In this document: positions 55,227 to 63,906 of the stretch, piece after piece | Layout: the number at the start of each line of letters is the position of its first letter | Numbering within the stretch: the first letter of the stretch is position 1 | Assembly: GCA_027488935.1 (NCBI GenBank) | Contig: JAIYAP010000071.1 | Coordinates: 177,148 to 241,147, forward strand | DNA length: 64,000 nucleotides | Source of the DNA: Saprospiraceae bacterium | GTDB lineage: Bacteria > Bacteroidota > Bacteroidia > Chitinophagales > Saprospiraceae | Direction: 5' to 3' | Position numbers and translations under genes: made by a program | The notes under the pieces: generated by a model | Seen by the model: only the letters and a program-made list of their open reading frames with translations | Told to the model about the DNA's origin: nothing | Databases searched by the model: none

Positions 55227-56387
55227 CTACTGCCCCGCAACCCCCAACGCCAGCCCCTTCACCCGAAAAATATAAAACGGGGCGCTGCTTTGGATATGGC
55301 TTTTCGATTGCATCATCACATCCGGGATATCCGAGTCGGCGATGTACAGCCAGCCATCGGGGCCGAAACTCAGGCCATCGGGCCAGCGCATCAGCGGGTG
55401 CTTCGCGTAGGTGCGCATCGTGCGCGTGCTGTCGATCACGTTGATGCTGCCGTCTTCGATGCCGGTCAGGTAAATATTGCCCGCTACATCCATGGATAGG
55501 CCGTCGCATTGGCTGCGTTTGGCATAAAACTCCACTTTGGTGGCCAATTCGGCGGGCGAAAGGGCTTCGTTGTTCAAATCGCTGGTGCGAATACGGTACA
55601 ATTTATCGCCCGACATCGGGCCGAGGTACAGCCATTCATTGCGTTTATCCAGTGCAATCGGATCGAAGGCAGGGTGCATCCAGTAAAAACCCAGGGGGTA
55701 CATTTTTTTACCTTTTGCATTAATTTCGTACGCTTCTTCTTTGATGGCCGGATGCTGATCGAGCACGCGGCGCACTTTTCCGGTTTTGGTATCCACAATC
55801 AACAAACCCGGACGCATGGCCATCACGCCAATATCGGCCACATAAATTTTTGATCCCAAGCTGTCAATTTGCATGTCCTGCATGTACGAACCGATGCCGC
55901 ACAAGGCTTTGGGAATGTCAATTTGCTGCACCAATGCGTTGGTTTTCAAATCAAAAGCGAGCAGGCGCGGCTGTTTCAGTCCGTGAAAGCCGTGATCGCA
56001 GGTCCACAAGCGGTTTTGAGCGTCGATGCGGATGTTAAAAATTTGATCCAAAAACGGCTGGTCTTTACCGCGCGGTTGCTGCCATGCCATGGAAGGATAA
56101 GGCTGCGGCTGACCGTTGATAAGTTCCCACACTTTTACCTCCGGCCGACTTTCGGCGTGGTAGGTGCAAAAAATGCGTCCGTCGGCACTTACGGCTAAGT
56201 TACCTGGCGGTTCGGGTAGCGTCGCTACCACTTCAACCGCCGAATCGGGCAACATGGGCACCGTGCTCATATCGGGAAAGGGCTTGCCGGTGCCGCCATA
56301 TCGGTTGTAGAACCAGGCGAAAAACACCAAAAGCAGGATCAGGACGACCAGCAAGCCGCGGCCAATGATACGCAGTAGTTTTTTCAT
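55227..56387 (-). CDS. Major royal jelly protein-like beta-propeller, membrane anchored
   Basis: Protein of 386 residues with one N-terminal transmembrane segment (GLLVVLILLLVFFAWFY), so the rest is probably in the periplasm. The beta-propeller repeats include LWTCDHGFHG, LLAFDLKTNALVQQIDIP, IYVADIGVMAMRPGLLIVDTKTGKVRRVL, DGLSMDVAGNIYLTG and DGLSFGPDGWLYIADSDIP. This pattern matches the MRJP/yellow family, related to gluconolactonase-type propellers. Enzymatic activity is not established for bacterial members. The start overlaps the stop of the SDR gene by one base (TAATG), so the two are coupled. Confidence 0.82.
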   Translation of the reverse strand: MKKLLRIIGRGLLVVLILLLVFFAWFYNRYGGTGKPFPDMSTVPMLPDSAVEVVATLPEPPGNLAVSADGRIFCTYHAESRPEVKVWELINGQPQPYPSMAWQQPRGKDQPFLDQIFNIRIDAQNRLWTCDHGFHGLKQPRLLAFDLKTNALVQQIDIPKALCGIGSYMQDMQIDSLGSKIYVADIGVMAMRPGLLIVDTKTGKVRRVLDQHPAIKEEAYEINAKGKKMYPLGFYWMHPAFDPIALDKRNEWLYLGPMSGDKLYRIRTSDLNNEALSPAELATKVEFYAKRSQCDGLSMDVAGNIYLTGIEDGSINVIDSTRTMRTYAKHPLMRWPDGLSFGPDGWLYIADSDIPDVMMQSKSHIQSSAPFYIFRVKGLALGVAGQ

Positions 56388-57166
56388 TAGTGGGTGCGGT
56401 CTTGAGCGTTACGAACCATGCCGGCAACGATTTTGCGGGGTAACAAGCGCGGAATATTGGCCAAAATGCGGTTCATAAACCCATGAATGGCTACCGTTTT
56501 TCCTAGCAACATCGCTTTCACGCCGTATTCGGCTACCACCAGGGCGGATGGCAATTTGGCGCCTTTCACCAATTTGGAATCGCCCATTTCGGCTTTCGAC
56601 TGGAAATTAGAGGCCGTTGGGCCAGGGCAGAGCGCAGTTACGGTTACGCCGGTGCCCTTCAGTTCGTTGGCAATGGCTTCCGAAAAAGAAAGTACATACG
56701 CTTTGGTGGCGTAATAAACACTCATCAAAGGGCCGGGCATAAACGCGGCCGTGCTGGCAACATTCAGGACGCGACCGCTTTTGCGTGCCACCATGCCGGG
56801 CAAAAACAAATGCGTCAGGTGGGTGAGCGTTTTGATGTTGAGGTCGATCATTTCGGCGTTTTTATCCCAGTTTGCCAACCAAAATTCGCCGAAATCGGCA
56901 AAGCCGGCGTTGTTGACCAGCACTTCCACTTCAATACCTTCTTGTTGGGTGAATTGGAATACCTGTGCGGGTGCATCGGGTTTGGAAAGATCGCTGGAAA
57001 GGGTTTTGGCGGTGATGTTGTGCGCTGCGGCAAGTTCGTTGGCAAGCGCGGTCAGTTTGTCGCCACTGCGGGCCACCAACAATAAATTGTATCCTTTTGT
57101 GGCCAAAACGCGGGCGATTTCGGTTCCAATGCCCGAAGATGCGCCGGTAATTAATGCGTATTGCAT
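56387..57166 (-). CDS. Short-chain dehydrogenase/reductase
   Basis: NAD(P)-dependent oxidoreductase of 259 residues. The cofactor loop is TGASSGIGTEIARVLA. LLVARSGDKL, the NNAGFADFGE motif, the catalytic Ser in NVASTAAFMPG and YYATKAYVLSF with Tyr-x3-Lys (about residue 155) complete the classical fold. The Arg after the second strand favours NADPH. The substrate is unknown. It sits between the TetR regulator (gap of 33 bases) and the MRJP-like gene (one-base overlap). The three probably form one operon under TetR control. Confidence 0.92.
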   Translation of the reverse strand: MQYALITGASSGIGTEIARVLATKGYNLLLVARSGDKLTALANELAAAHNITAKTLSSDLSKPDAPAQVFQFTQQEGIEVEVLVNNAGFADFGEFWLANWDKNAEMIDLNIKTLTHLTHLFLPGMVARKSGRVLNVASTAAFMPGPLMSVYYATKAYVLSFSEAIANELKGTGVTVTALCPGPTASNFQSKAEMGDSKLVKGAKLPSALVVAEYGVKAMLLGKTVAIHGFMNRILANIPRLLPRKIVAGMVRNAQDRTH

Positions 57167-57199
57167 GACGTTGTTGTTTTTATTTGAAAAGACAAGGTG

Positions 57200-57793
57200 T
57201 TATCGAAGTATTAAGTTTACCCAAAATTCCATTTCCGCGATGGCGGGTGCAAAGTCCAGGGTGCCTGCTGAAGCAAAGTGGCCCTTTTGCTGCACCACCG
57301 CCTGTTTGAGGGCATCCGACAAATAAAAAAGGTGTTCGGCTAATTGGGCGGGCGTTTCTTCCAGTAAAAGCGCCTTTTGGAGGGCCGCTTTTTGAAGCAG
57401 TTCGGTCAGAAAATGCAATTCCTGGGTTTTCGTTTCTTTGTACAGTACATCAAATTGGGGTTCCAGTTTGCGCAGGTTCTCCACCGAGAGTTGGGTCAGG
57501 AGCAGCACTTCACCGTAGCGTCGGATGCGTTCGGTCAGGTAAAACACAATTTGCTGGCGCACATCCGTCAAAGCCTCAGTTTTGGTTTGCAGGTCCTGGG
57601 CAAAGGCTTCCGTTTCTTGAAAAATAACGGCAACAAAAATTTCTTCCTTGTTTTTGAAGTAATAATAAAGACTTGCCTTATTCAAGCCTGCTTGTTTGCC
57701 AATATCATCCAGGTTGGTTTTGTCGTACCCAAAGCGGGTAAAACATGCACTGCCCGCTTTCAAAATGGCGGCGCGTTTTGTATTTTCTTTCAT
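57200..57793 (-). CDS. TetR/AcrR family transcriptional regulator
   Basis: Regulator of 197 residues. The helix-turn-helix domain is at about 5-55 (KRAAILKAGSACFTRFGYDKTNLDDIGKQAGLNKASLYYYFKNKEEIFVAVI), and a helical ligand-binding domain covers the rest. The ATG at 57793 is chosen because a consensus promoter at 57838-57868 overlaps the longer frame. It is first in a probable operon with the SDR and the MRJP-like protein and may repress it. The ligand is unknown. Confidence 0.92.
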   Translation of the reverse strand: MKENTKRAAILKAGSACFTRFGYDKTNLDDIGKQAGLNKASLYYYFKNKEEIFVAVIFQETEAFAQDLQTKTEALTDVRQQIVFYLTERIRRYGEVLLLTQLSVENLRKLEPQFDVLYKETKTQELHFLTELLQKAALQKALLLEETPAQLAEHLFYLSDALKQAVVQQKGHFASAGTLDFAPAIAEMEFWVNLILR

Positions 57794-57837
57794 GGCGCGT
57801 TTTTTACCAAAATGCCTCAATCCGCTGAAGCACGCCA

Positions 57838-57868
57838 CAAAGGTAATTCAACTTTTATATTTTTCAAA
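57838..57868 (-). promoter_or_regulatory. Consensus promoter of the TetR-SDR operon
   Basis: On the minus strand TTTG, then exactly 19 bases, then TACCTTTG: a full match to the Bacteroidota consensus. Transcription would begin near 57831. This fixes the TetR start at 57793. Confidence 0.85.
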
Positions 57869-58073
57869 CAAAATACAAAAATATTTGAAAAATAGAATTT
57901 CGGGTGGTAGTTAAAATCATAATTTGTCAAGGAAATGCTAACAAGGGTACTTATAGAAACTAAAACCCTTTTCGGCACGTTTTTTTCTGTAGATAGGCTT
58001 GCAACATAACAACACCGGTATAAAACCGTTTTAACCATTGAACCCAATCATTCACCCACTAAAGTTTAATCCT

Positions 58074-58142
58074 ATGATTATTCTCACTTTTCTGCTCTTA
58101 GTCGTACTTATTTTCGGCAATAAAATGTTGAAAGAAGCATAA
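58074..58142 (+). CDS. Possible 22-residue membrane peptide
   Basis: A short frame encodes a peptide with a single strongly hydrophobic helix (MIILTFLLLVVLIFGNK) and a charged end (MLKEA). It lies alone in a gene-free region, has a near-consensus -7 element (TAGGCTTG, 57994-58001) about 73 bases upstream and a strong terminator 76 bases downstream. That makes an independent short transcript likely. Whether the transcript is translated or acts as RNA is open. Too short for family assignment. Confidence 0.4.
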   Translation: MIILTFLLLVVLIFGNKMLKEA

Positions 58143-58218
58143 TTACGATCCAAAACCTCGGGTAATTCCGTACAAACGAAAGAAAACAACTTTTTACACT
58201 CCTTACAACCCATAACGC

Positions 58219-58255
58219 AAAGCGCGCTTCGAAGACCTCGAGGCGCGCTTTTTTT
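58219..58255 (+). terminator. Strong terminator downstream of the small membrane peptide
   Basis: A 14-bp stem with one G-T pair (aaagcgcgcttcga / tcgaggcgcgcttt) and a 5-base loop, followed by a T run. There is no other + strand gene upstream for several kilobases except the 22-codon frame. Confidence 0.9.
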
Positions 58256-58279
58256 GTAATGCTTGCAGGGGGTGGGGAA

Positions 58280-58873
58280 TTAACCGCCGTAGGTAGACAC
58301 CAGAACTTTCAAATTTTCCAGGTACCGTTGTTTTACGGGTTCGCGGAGGGATTTGTTGGTTTGTGTATGAAACTTGTGGGCAGAGAGAAAACTCACCTGA
58401 AGTCGATTCCAGGCTTTTTCATCGTGCATGATGTTGTATGCTTTCAGTTCTTCAAACAAGGCGTTGCCGATTTTTACAAAATCCGTGCGGCCGAGGTAAT
58501 CCAAATCGGCGTCGCAAAGAATCTGTTCCAACAAATTCTGGGGCGATTGCGGAATTTTGGTGGCCATAATCATGGCGCAGATCTGCTCGATGTCGCGTGG
58601 GGAATATCCAAAATCGGGCAAATACGTTTGAGCAAGCAAACACCCTTCGGCTTCATGGCCTGCGTGTTTGTCTTTTACAAAACCGGCATCGTGAAACAGG
58701 GCGGCCGTTTTCACCAATTTGAGTTCGCGCCCACGGATACCCTCACTGATACAAATTGCCGTAGCCATTTTCAGCACGTCCATGGTATGGCGCATCCCGT
58801 GATAGGTCAGCTTCGGCGAGAGTTCTCCGCGAAGTTTGGCAAGCAAAAATTGTTTAGCGGCACTATAATTCAT
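58280..58873 (-). CDS. HD domain phosphohydrolase-like protein
   Basis: Cytoplasmic protein of 197 residues. The HD metal site is in LTYHGMRHTMDVLKMA (first His) and TAALFHDAGFV (His-Asp, about residue 62). SPRDIEQICAMIMATKIPQ and CDADLDYLGRTDF supply later His/Asp positions. The family includes nucleotide phosphohydrolases and phosphodiesterases; the substrate cannot be assigned. It is monocistronic and convergent with the small peptide transcript. Confidence 0.85.
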   Translation of the reverse strand: MNYSAAKQFLLAKLRGELSPKLTYHGMRHTMDVLKMATAICISEGIRGRELKLVKTAALFHDAGFVKDKHAGHEAEGCLLAQTYLPDFGYSPRDIEQICAMIMATKIPQSPQNLLEQILCDADLDYLGRTDFVKIGNALFEELKAYNIMHDEKAWNRLQVSFLSAHKFHTQTNKSLREPVKQRYLENLKVLVSTYGG

Positions 58874-59043
58874 ATCAATTTGGCAGTCGGTATGCAGGAC
58901 AACGCATCAAGTAACAAGTTTGTTGGACAACGGGCAGCGTAAAAATGGGGATTTTCTCAAATATAGCGGCTGCTAAAAATATAATTTTGTAAATACTACC
59001 AATTTTGTGCCGCTTTTAGTCAAATAAAATAAAATTTCGCTGC

Positions 59044-59051
59044 TACTTTTG
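59044..59051 (+). promoter_or_regulatory. Promoter -7 element of the DUF937 gene
   Basis: TACTTTTG is an exact TAnnTTTG match about 105 bases before the ATG at 59157; no -33 partner at standard distance is evident. Confidence 0.35.
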
Positions 59052-59156
59052 AGCAGAATTTCGTCTGAACCGCGGCAACGGCCGATCTAAACACCGTTGA
59101 TGCGAAGTCGTTGTCCTTTTTCCTCATTTTCACTTTCACTTTTCAATTCCGTTACA

Positions 59157-59819
59157 ATGAACTTTTTAGAAATCCTCCAAGGCCAACTTTCTGATGATGT
59201 ATTGGGTCACATCAGCAATGAAATTGGTGCAGAAAAGGAACAAACGGCATCTGCTGCCAACAGCATTTTTACTACGTTGGTAGGTGGACTTGCCGGTCAC
59301 ACATCCAACGAAAGTGGTATTTCAAGCCTGACTTCTATGCTTGATGCAGACCATGATGGTAGTGTACTGGACGATCTGATGGGTATGGTAACCGGGGTGG
59401 TACAAGGTGGTGGCGATCAGCAGCAGGCGATGCCGAATGCTTTGAACGGTGCGAGTATTTTGAATACCATTTTGGGCGATCGCCAGGAAGCAGCGGCACA
59501 ACACATCAGCCAGTCTTCTGGGTTGAGCATTGGTCAGATTATGAAATTGATGCCGATTTTGGCGCCCATCGTAATGGGTGTAATTGGCCGCGCGCGCAAC
59601 CAGGGCGGTATAGGCGTGAGCGATATTGCCAGCATTTTGATGGGTACAACCCAAAATGCACAGCAAGGCGGTATGGGCGATTTGATCGGTTCGGTGTTGG
59701 GTGGTGTTTTTGGCGGTGGTCAGCCACAACAACAACAGCAACAGCCGGCACAACAGCAGCCACAAACGGGCACCGATATGATTGGAAATATCCTGGGTAA
59801 TATTTTTGGCGGCAAATAA
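59157..59819 (+). CDS. DUF937 (YidB-like) protein
   Basis: Protein of 220 residues of unknown function. The N-terminal part (LEILQGQLSDDVLGHISNEIGAEKEQTASAANSIFTTLVGGLAGH) and the IMKLMPILAPIVMGVIGRA segment are typical of DUF937. A Gly/Met-rich region and a Gln/Pro tract (about 180-205) lead to MIGNILGNIFGG. DADHDGSVLDDL is an EF-hand-like Asp loop. The ATG at 59157 is chosen; the open frame to 59097 adds a Ser/Phe-rich stretch that does not fit the family. It is monocistronic. Confidence 0.85.
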   Translation: MNFLEILQGQLSDDVLGHISNEIGAEKEQTASAANSIFTTLVGGLAGHTSNESGISSLTSMLDADHDGSVLDDLMGMVTGVVQGGGDQQQAMPNALNGASILNTILGDRQEAAAQHISQSSGLSIGQIMKLMPILAPIVMGVIGRARNQGGIGVSDIASILMGTTQNAQQGGMGDLIGSVLGGVFGGGQPQQQQQQPAQQQPQTGTDMIGNILGNIFGGK

Positions 59820-59853
59820 TTGCCCGATTTTATTGCAAAAAAAGAATTTTGAA

Positions 59854-59893
59854 GCAAGGCGTTCCGTATTTCGGGACGCCTTGCGCTTTTTTT
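59854..59893 (+). terminator. Rho-independent terminator after the DUF937 gene
   Basis: A 13-bp stem with one G-T pair (gcaaggcgttccg / cgggacgccttgc) and a 5-base loop, followed by a T run. Confidence 0.92.
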
Positions 59894-59948
59894 GTCCGCC
59901 CGCGACCATTTTCCCGCAATAAAAAGAAGGGAACATTTCGCCGAAAAC

Positions 59949-59956
59949 TACCTTTG
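59949..59956 (+). promoter_or_regulatory. Promoter -7 element of the outer-membrane protein gene
   Basis: TACCTTTG is an exact TAnnTTTG match ending 29 bases before the ATG at 59986. A -33 TTTG is not clear. Confidence 0.5.
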
Positions 59957-59985
59957 CGATACAGTCTTTCGAATCTACACCTTTT

Positions 59986-61668
59986 ATGAAGCAACGATTT
60001 TTACTTTTTTCCTTTTTGCTGACGCTCGGCGGGTTACAGGCGCAAAACCGGATTACCGGCAATTTGCAGTCAAATGGCAATTTTTTTATCGCAGATGAAA
60101 AGATCGGTGCAACCGGTACACCACAATACGACTACCAAAAATTTGGCGCTGAAAGCTGGGTCAACCTGAATTATTCCAATTGGGGATTTGACCTTGGCCT
60201 GCGTTTCGACATGTTCAATAACTCCAACCTGCTCAATCCGCAAGGCTCTTTTTCCGGCGAAGGCATTGGCCGCTGGTTTATCAAAAAAAAGATCGACAAG
60301 TTTGAAGCATCTGCGGGTTACCTGTACGACCAAATTGGCGCAGGGATCATTTTTCGGGCTTATGAAGAACGCGCACTGCTGATTGATAATGCTTTGGTTG
60401 GCTTAAAAGTAGGCTACAATTTTAATGAAAACTGGCGTATTAAGGCATTTACGGGCCATACCAAACGCCAATTCAAAACCTACGATTCCACCGTTCGTGG
60501 GGCAGTACTGGAAGGCTTTATCAAACCAGACTCGACCAAAGCCTTTACGCTGGCACCTGGTATTGGTGTGGTCGCCCGCACTTTTGGCGACGAAACAGTG
60601 AATGATATTGTCAATACGATTGCTACGTACGCTCCCCAGGACAGCACGGGCGCGCAATACAATACTTACGCGGCCACGTTTTTCAACACTATGACGGCTG
60701 GAAACGTGACCTGGTACCTGGAAACGGCTTTCAAATCAAAAGATGTCATCAATGATATTTTTGCTTCCAATGCCCGTGGGGGCGTTGGTAAATTGGTAAA
60801 CCGCCCGGGTTATACCGTTTATACCAGTGTTTCGTATGCCGCACACGGCCTCGGCATCACCGTGGAAATGAAAAGAACCAAGGATTTTGCCTTCCGTACA
60901 GTTCCGTTTCCGCAAACACCACCGATTCAGGGACCGCTTAACTTCCTGCCGCCCATGGCCAAGCAAAACACGTACCGCCTGACCGCGCGTTTTGCCCCCC
61001 AAACTCAGGAACTGGGCGAACAGGCAATACAGATTGATTTGAAATATAAAATAAACAAAAAGATAGCGGTAGGGCTTAATATTTCCGATATTCAGGACCT
61101 CAACGGCAAAGAATTATACCGCGAAATAACCCCGGAAGTCACGATAAAACAGAGTAAAAAATGGCAATTGATCGGTGGGGTACAATTATTGCACTACAAT
61201 ATGCCGGTGTATCAGGGCAAGCCAGACCCGAAAGACGAATCAGACCCGATCGAGTTTTTGGGGGGTGGTAGAGCCGATTATGTGGATGGACTGACCCCCT
61301 ATGGTGAGTTTTTATATAAATTTTCGCCCCGGAAATCCATGCGCCTTGAGGCACAGTATTTGCTCACGGATGATGAATTTGGTTCCTGGGTAAATGTAGT
61401 TGCCGAGTTTGGCTGGGCACCGCACTGGCTTTGTTACGTGTCGGATATGTACAAAATTCCGCACCACAATGCCGCTGAATATCCAGCTTCCAAAACAAAA
61501 TACGATGGCCTGCATTATCCTTCGGTGGGTTTAGTATATACCCAGAAAGCCAACCGTTTTTCCATTGCTTACGTCAAGCAAGTGGAAGGTATCAACTGTG
61601 CGGGCGGTATTTGTCGCTTCGAACCAACTTTTCACGGCGTCCGACTGAACATCAGTTCGTCTTTTTAA
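59986..61668 (+). CDS. DUF6029-like outer-membrane beta-barrel protein
   Basis: Protein of 560 residues with a signal peptide (RFLLFSFLLTLGGLQAQ) and alternating-residue strands throughout, such as NLNYSNWGFDLGLRFDMFNNS, FEASAGYLYDQIGAG and GITVEMKRTKDFAF. It ends RLNISSSF with a terminal Phe, as outer-membrane barrels do. It resembles Bacteroidota DUF6029 proteins, whose function is unknown. It is 33 bases upstream of the Omp28-like lipoprotein and is probably in the same transcript. It is neither a TonB-dependent receptor nor a porin family I can name. Confidence 0.75.
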   Translation: MKQRFLLFSFLLTLGGLQAQNRITGNLQSNGNFFIADEKIGATGTPQYDYQKFGAESWVNLNYSNWGFDLGLRFDMFNNSNLLNPQGSFSGEGIGRWFIKKKIDKFEASAGYLYDQIGAGIIFRAYEERALLIDNALVGLKVGYNFNENWRIKAFTGHTKRQFKTYDSTVRGAVLEGFIKPDSTKAFTLAPGIGVVARTFGDETVNDIVNTIATYAPQDSTGAQYNTYAATFFNTMTAGNVTWYLETAFKSKDVINDIFASNARGGVGKLVNRPGYTVYTSVSYAAHGLGITVEMKRTKDFAFRTVPFPQTPPIQGPLNFLPPMAKQNTYRLTARFAPQTQELGEQAIQIDLKYKINKKIAVGLNISDIQDLNGKELYREITPEVTIKQSKKWQLIGGVQLLHYNMPVYQGKPDPKDESDPIEFLGGGRADYVDGLTPYGEFLYKFSPRKSMRLEAQYLLTDDEFGSWVNVVAEFGWAPHWLCYVSDMYKIPHHNAAEYPASKTKYDGLHYPSVGLVYTQKANRFSIAYVKQVEGINCAGGICRFEPTFHGVRLNISSSF

Positions 61669-61701
61669 TTTTACTACGATCACCATTCAACAATGCTCGA
61701 T

Positions 61702-62514
61702 ATGAAAAACATTTTTTATGTATTGATTGCCGCAAGTATGCTTTTTTCTGCCTGTGCGGAGAAGACATTGGTCATTCCAGAACTTTCTGCGGGTAAAAAA
61801 CGCATTTTGATTGAAGAAATCACGGGTGTAAACTGTCCGAACTGCCCGGATGGTGCGCGTGAATTGAAGGCTTTGCAAAATCAATTTGGCAAAGAAAACC
61901 TGATCATTGTGGGTATTCATTCTGGTGGAAACCTTTCGTCGCCCATTTCCGGCAGCAAGTACGATTTCCAGTTGCAGGAAGGTTATGACATGACCAATTA
62001 TATCGGCACGTTGTTTGGTTTGCCTTCTGCATCTATCAACCGGATTGAAAACCTTGCGGACGAAACGCCGTTCCTGATTGGCGGTTGGGCAGCACAAGTC
62101 AGCGCCGAACTGGACAAAGACTATGGCCTCGATATTTTTGTAAACAACACCTACAACGCAGAAACACGCAGCTTGGACATCAACGTAAACCTCGCACCAG
62201 AGAATCCGATTAATGAAGAGGTGCGTTTGACGGTAGTGATTACCCAAGATAGTATTGTTGACGCCCAATATGAGGGAACGATTATTCTTCCGAACTATAT
62301 GCACCAGCACGTGTTACGGGATGTCGTCTCTAAAACGGATGGCGATATTATTACCGAAGATTTGGGTGCCAATGCTTTGGTGAAAAAGACGTACACCGTT
62401 AAACTTTCAGAAGCCTGGGACGCAAAACATTGTAACGTAGTGGCATTTTTGCAACGTGGATCGGGTAAAAATAAAGAAATTTTGCAGGTTGCAGAGGCGC
62501 ATGTGGTAGAATAG
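61702..62514 (+). CDS. Omp28-related outer-membrane lipoprotein
   Basis: Protein of 270 residues. A lipoprotein signal ends in lipobox LFSAC (Cys near residue 17). The body begins like Omp28 proteins (RILIEEITGVNCPNCPDGARELKAL) with a CPNC motif in a thioredoxin-like setting. LIIVGIHSGGNLSSPI and FGLPSASINRI follow, and the rest is a beta-rich domain (RLTVVITQDSIVDAQYEGTII). The two Cys resemble a redox pair, but redox activity is not demonstrated for the family. The ATG at 61702 (MKNIFYVLI) is preferred to 61693. Confidence 0.85.
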   Translation: MKNIFYVLIAASMLFSACAEKTLVIPELSAGKKRILIEEITGVNCPNCPDGARELKALQNQFGKENLIIVGIHSGGNLSSPISGSKYDFQLQEGYDMTNYIGTLFGLPSASINRIENLADETPFLIGGWAAQVSAELDKDYGLDIFVNNTYNAETRSLDINVNLAPENPINEEVRLTVVITQDSIVDAQYEGTIILPNYMHQHVLRDVVSKTDGDIITEDLGANALVKKTYTVKLSEAWDAKHCNVVAFLQRGSGKNKEILQVAEAHVVE

Positions 62515-62564
62515 CGTATTTTCGCCGTCTCTAACCATCACCATAATATAACCATTTTTAGACT

Positions 62565-63740
62565 ATGTTCAACCTGACCGAAGAGCACTTTGCAGTAAAA
62601 GAGGCGGCGCGCAGTTTTGCCCAAAATGAATTGAAACCAGGCGTCATTGAGCGCGACTCCAAAATGATGTACCCCACCGAGCAGGTGCGCAAAATGGGTG
62701 AACTCGGCTTTTTGGGTATGATGGTTTCGCCCGAATACGGTGGAGGCGGTATGGATACGCTTTCCTACGTGCTGGCCATGGAAGAAATCAGCAAAATTGA
62801 CAATTCCTGTTCCGTTATTGTATCGGTGAATAATTCTTTGGTTTGCTGGGGTATTGAAACCTTTGGAACAGAAGCACAAAAACGCAAATACTTGCCAAAA
62901 TTGGCGACCGGTGAATGGATTGGTTCTTTCTGTTTGTCGGAACCCGAAGCAGGCAGCGATGCAACCAGTCAGCGCACTACTGCGGTTGATATGGGCGACC
63001 ATTACCTGTTGAGCGGTACCAAAAACTGGATTACCAACGGCGGCACCTCCAAAGTACACCTGGTAATCGCACAAACCCATGCAGAAAAAGGCCACCGCGG
63101 CATCAATTGCTTAATCGTAGAAAGCGATTGGCAAGGGGTAACCATTGGTGCTAAAGAAGATAAATTGGGCATTCGCTCTTCCGACACGCATACCATTATG
63201 TATTCGGATGTGAAAGTACCCAAGGAAAACCGCATTGGCGAAGACGGGTTCGGCTTCAAGTTTGCCATGAAAACCTTGTCGGGCGGCCGAATTGGCATTG
63301 CTGCGCAAGCCTTAGGCATCGCGGCGGGCGCTTACGAACTCGCGGTTGCGTACGCACAGGAGCGCGAGGCGTTTGGAAAACCAATTTCCCAGCACCAGGC
63401 GATCGCGTTCAAAATTGCCGATATGGCAACCGACATTGAGGCCGCACGGATGTTGGTGTACCGGGCTGCCTGGTTGAAAGACCAGCACCTTGACTTTGAC
63501 CAGGCTGCTGCGATGGCCAAATTATTTGCCTCGGATGTGGCCATGCGCCATACCGTGGAAGCGGTTCAGATTCACGGCGGTTATGGTTTCGTAAAAGAAT
63601 ACCACGTGGAACGCTTGATGCGCGATGCAAAAATTACCCAAATTTATGAAGGAACTTCTGAGGTACAGCGTATTGTCATTTCGCGCAATGTATTGAATGG
63701 CGCATTGTATGTAGCCTCTCCGGTACTGGCTGCACAATAG
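62565..63740 (+). CDS. Acyl-CoA dehydrogenase
   Basis: FAD enzyme of 391 residues for the first oxidation in fatty acid or branched-chain acyl-CoA degradation. The N-terminal helical domain has FNLTEEHFAVKEAARSFAQNEL. The FAD and substrate region has FCLSEPEAGSDATSQRTTA and GTKNWITNGG. The C-terminal domain has LSGGRIGIAAQALGIAAGAYELAVAYAQERE and AVQIHGGYGFVKEYHVERLMRDAKITQIYEGTSEVQRIVI, the catalytic Glu being that of YEGTSE. It resembles short-chain or butyryl-CoA-type members. The partner electron-transfer flavoprotein genes are not in the window. Confidence 0.95.
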   Translation: MFNLTEEHFAVKEAARSFAQNELKPGVIERDSKMMYPTEQVRKMGELGFLGMMVSPEYGGGGMDTLSYVLAMEEISKIDNSCSVIVSVNNSLVCWGIETFGTEAQKRKYLPKLATGEWIGSFCLSEPEAGSDATSQRTTAVDMGDHYLLSGTKNWITNGGTSKVHLVIAQTHAEKGHRGINCLIVESDWQGVTIGAKEDKLGIRSSDTHTIMYSDVKVPKENRIGEDGFGFKFAMKTLSGGRIGIAAQALGIAAGAYELAVAYAQEREAFGKPISQHQAIAFKIADMATDIEAARMLVYRAAWLKDQHLDFDQAAAMAKLFASDVAMRHTVEAVQIHGGYGFVKEYHVERLMRDAKITQIYEGTSEVQRIVISRNVLNGALYVASPVLAAQ

Positions 63741-63790
63741 GCATGTTGCGGTGAGAAGTAAAACCGCTGATATGCAATAAAGATAAAAAT

Positions 63791-63840
63791 GAGTCATCCT
63801 GAATTTTGGTGAAAACTAAATTCGGGATGGCTCTTTTCTT
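63791..63840 (+). terminator. Rho-independent terminator after the acyl-CoA dehydrogenase
   Basis: A 16-bp stem with two G-T pairs (63791-63806 with 63818-63833) and an 11-base loop, followed by a T-rich run. It begins 51 bases after the stop codon. Confidence 0.9.
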
Positions 63841-63906
63841 TTTTTGAGATCTTTAGTTTGCGTTTCTTCCGGTATTATTTAAATCCCGATTTTGTGCCTT
63901 ATCAAC

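Noticed and set aside
58259..58942. A 227-codon + strand frame
   Set aside because: It is antisense to the HD-domain gene, whose metal-binding motifs are clear, and it starts inside the terminator region.
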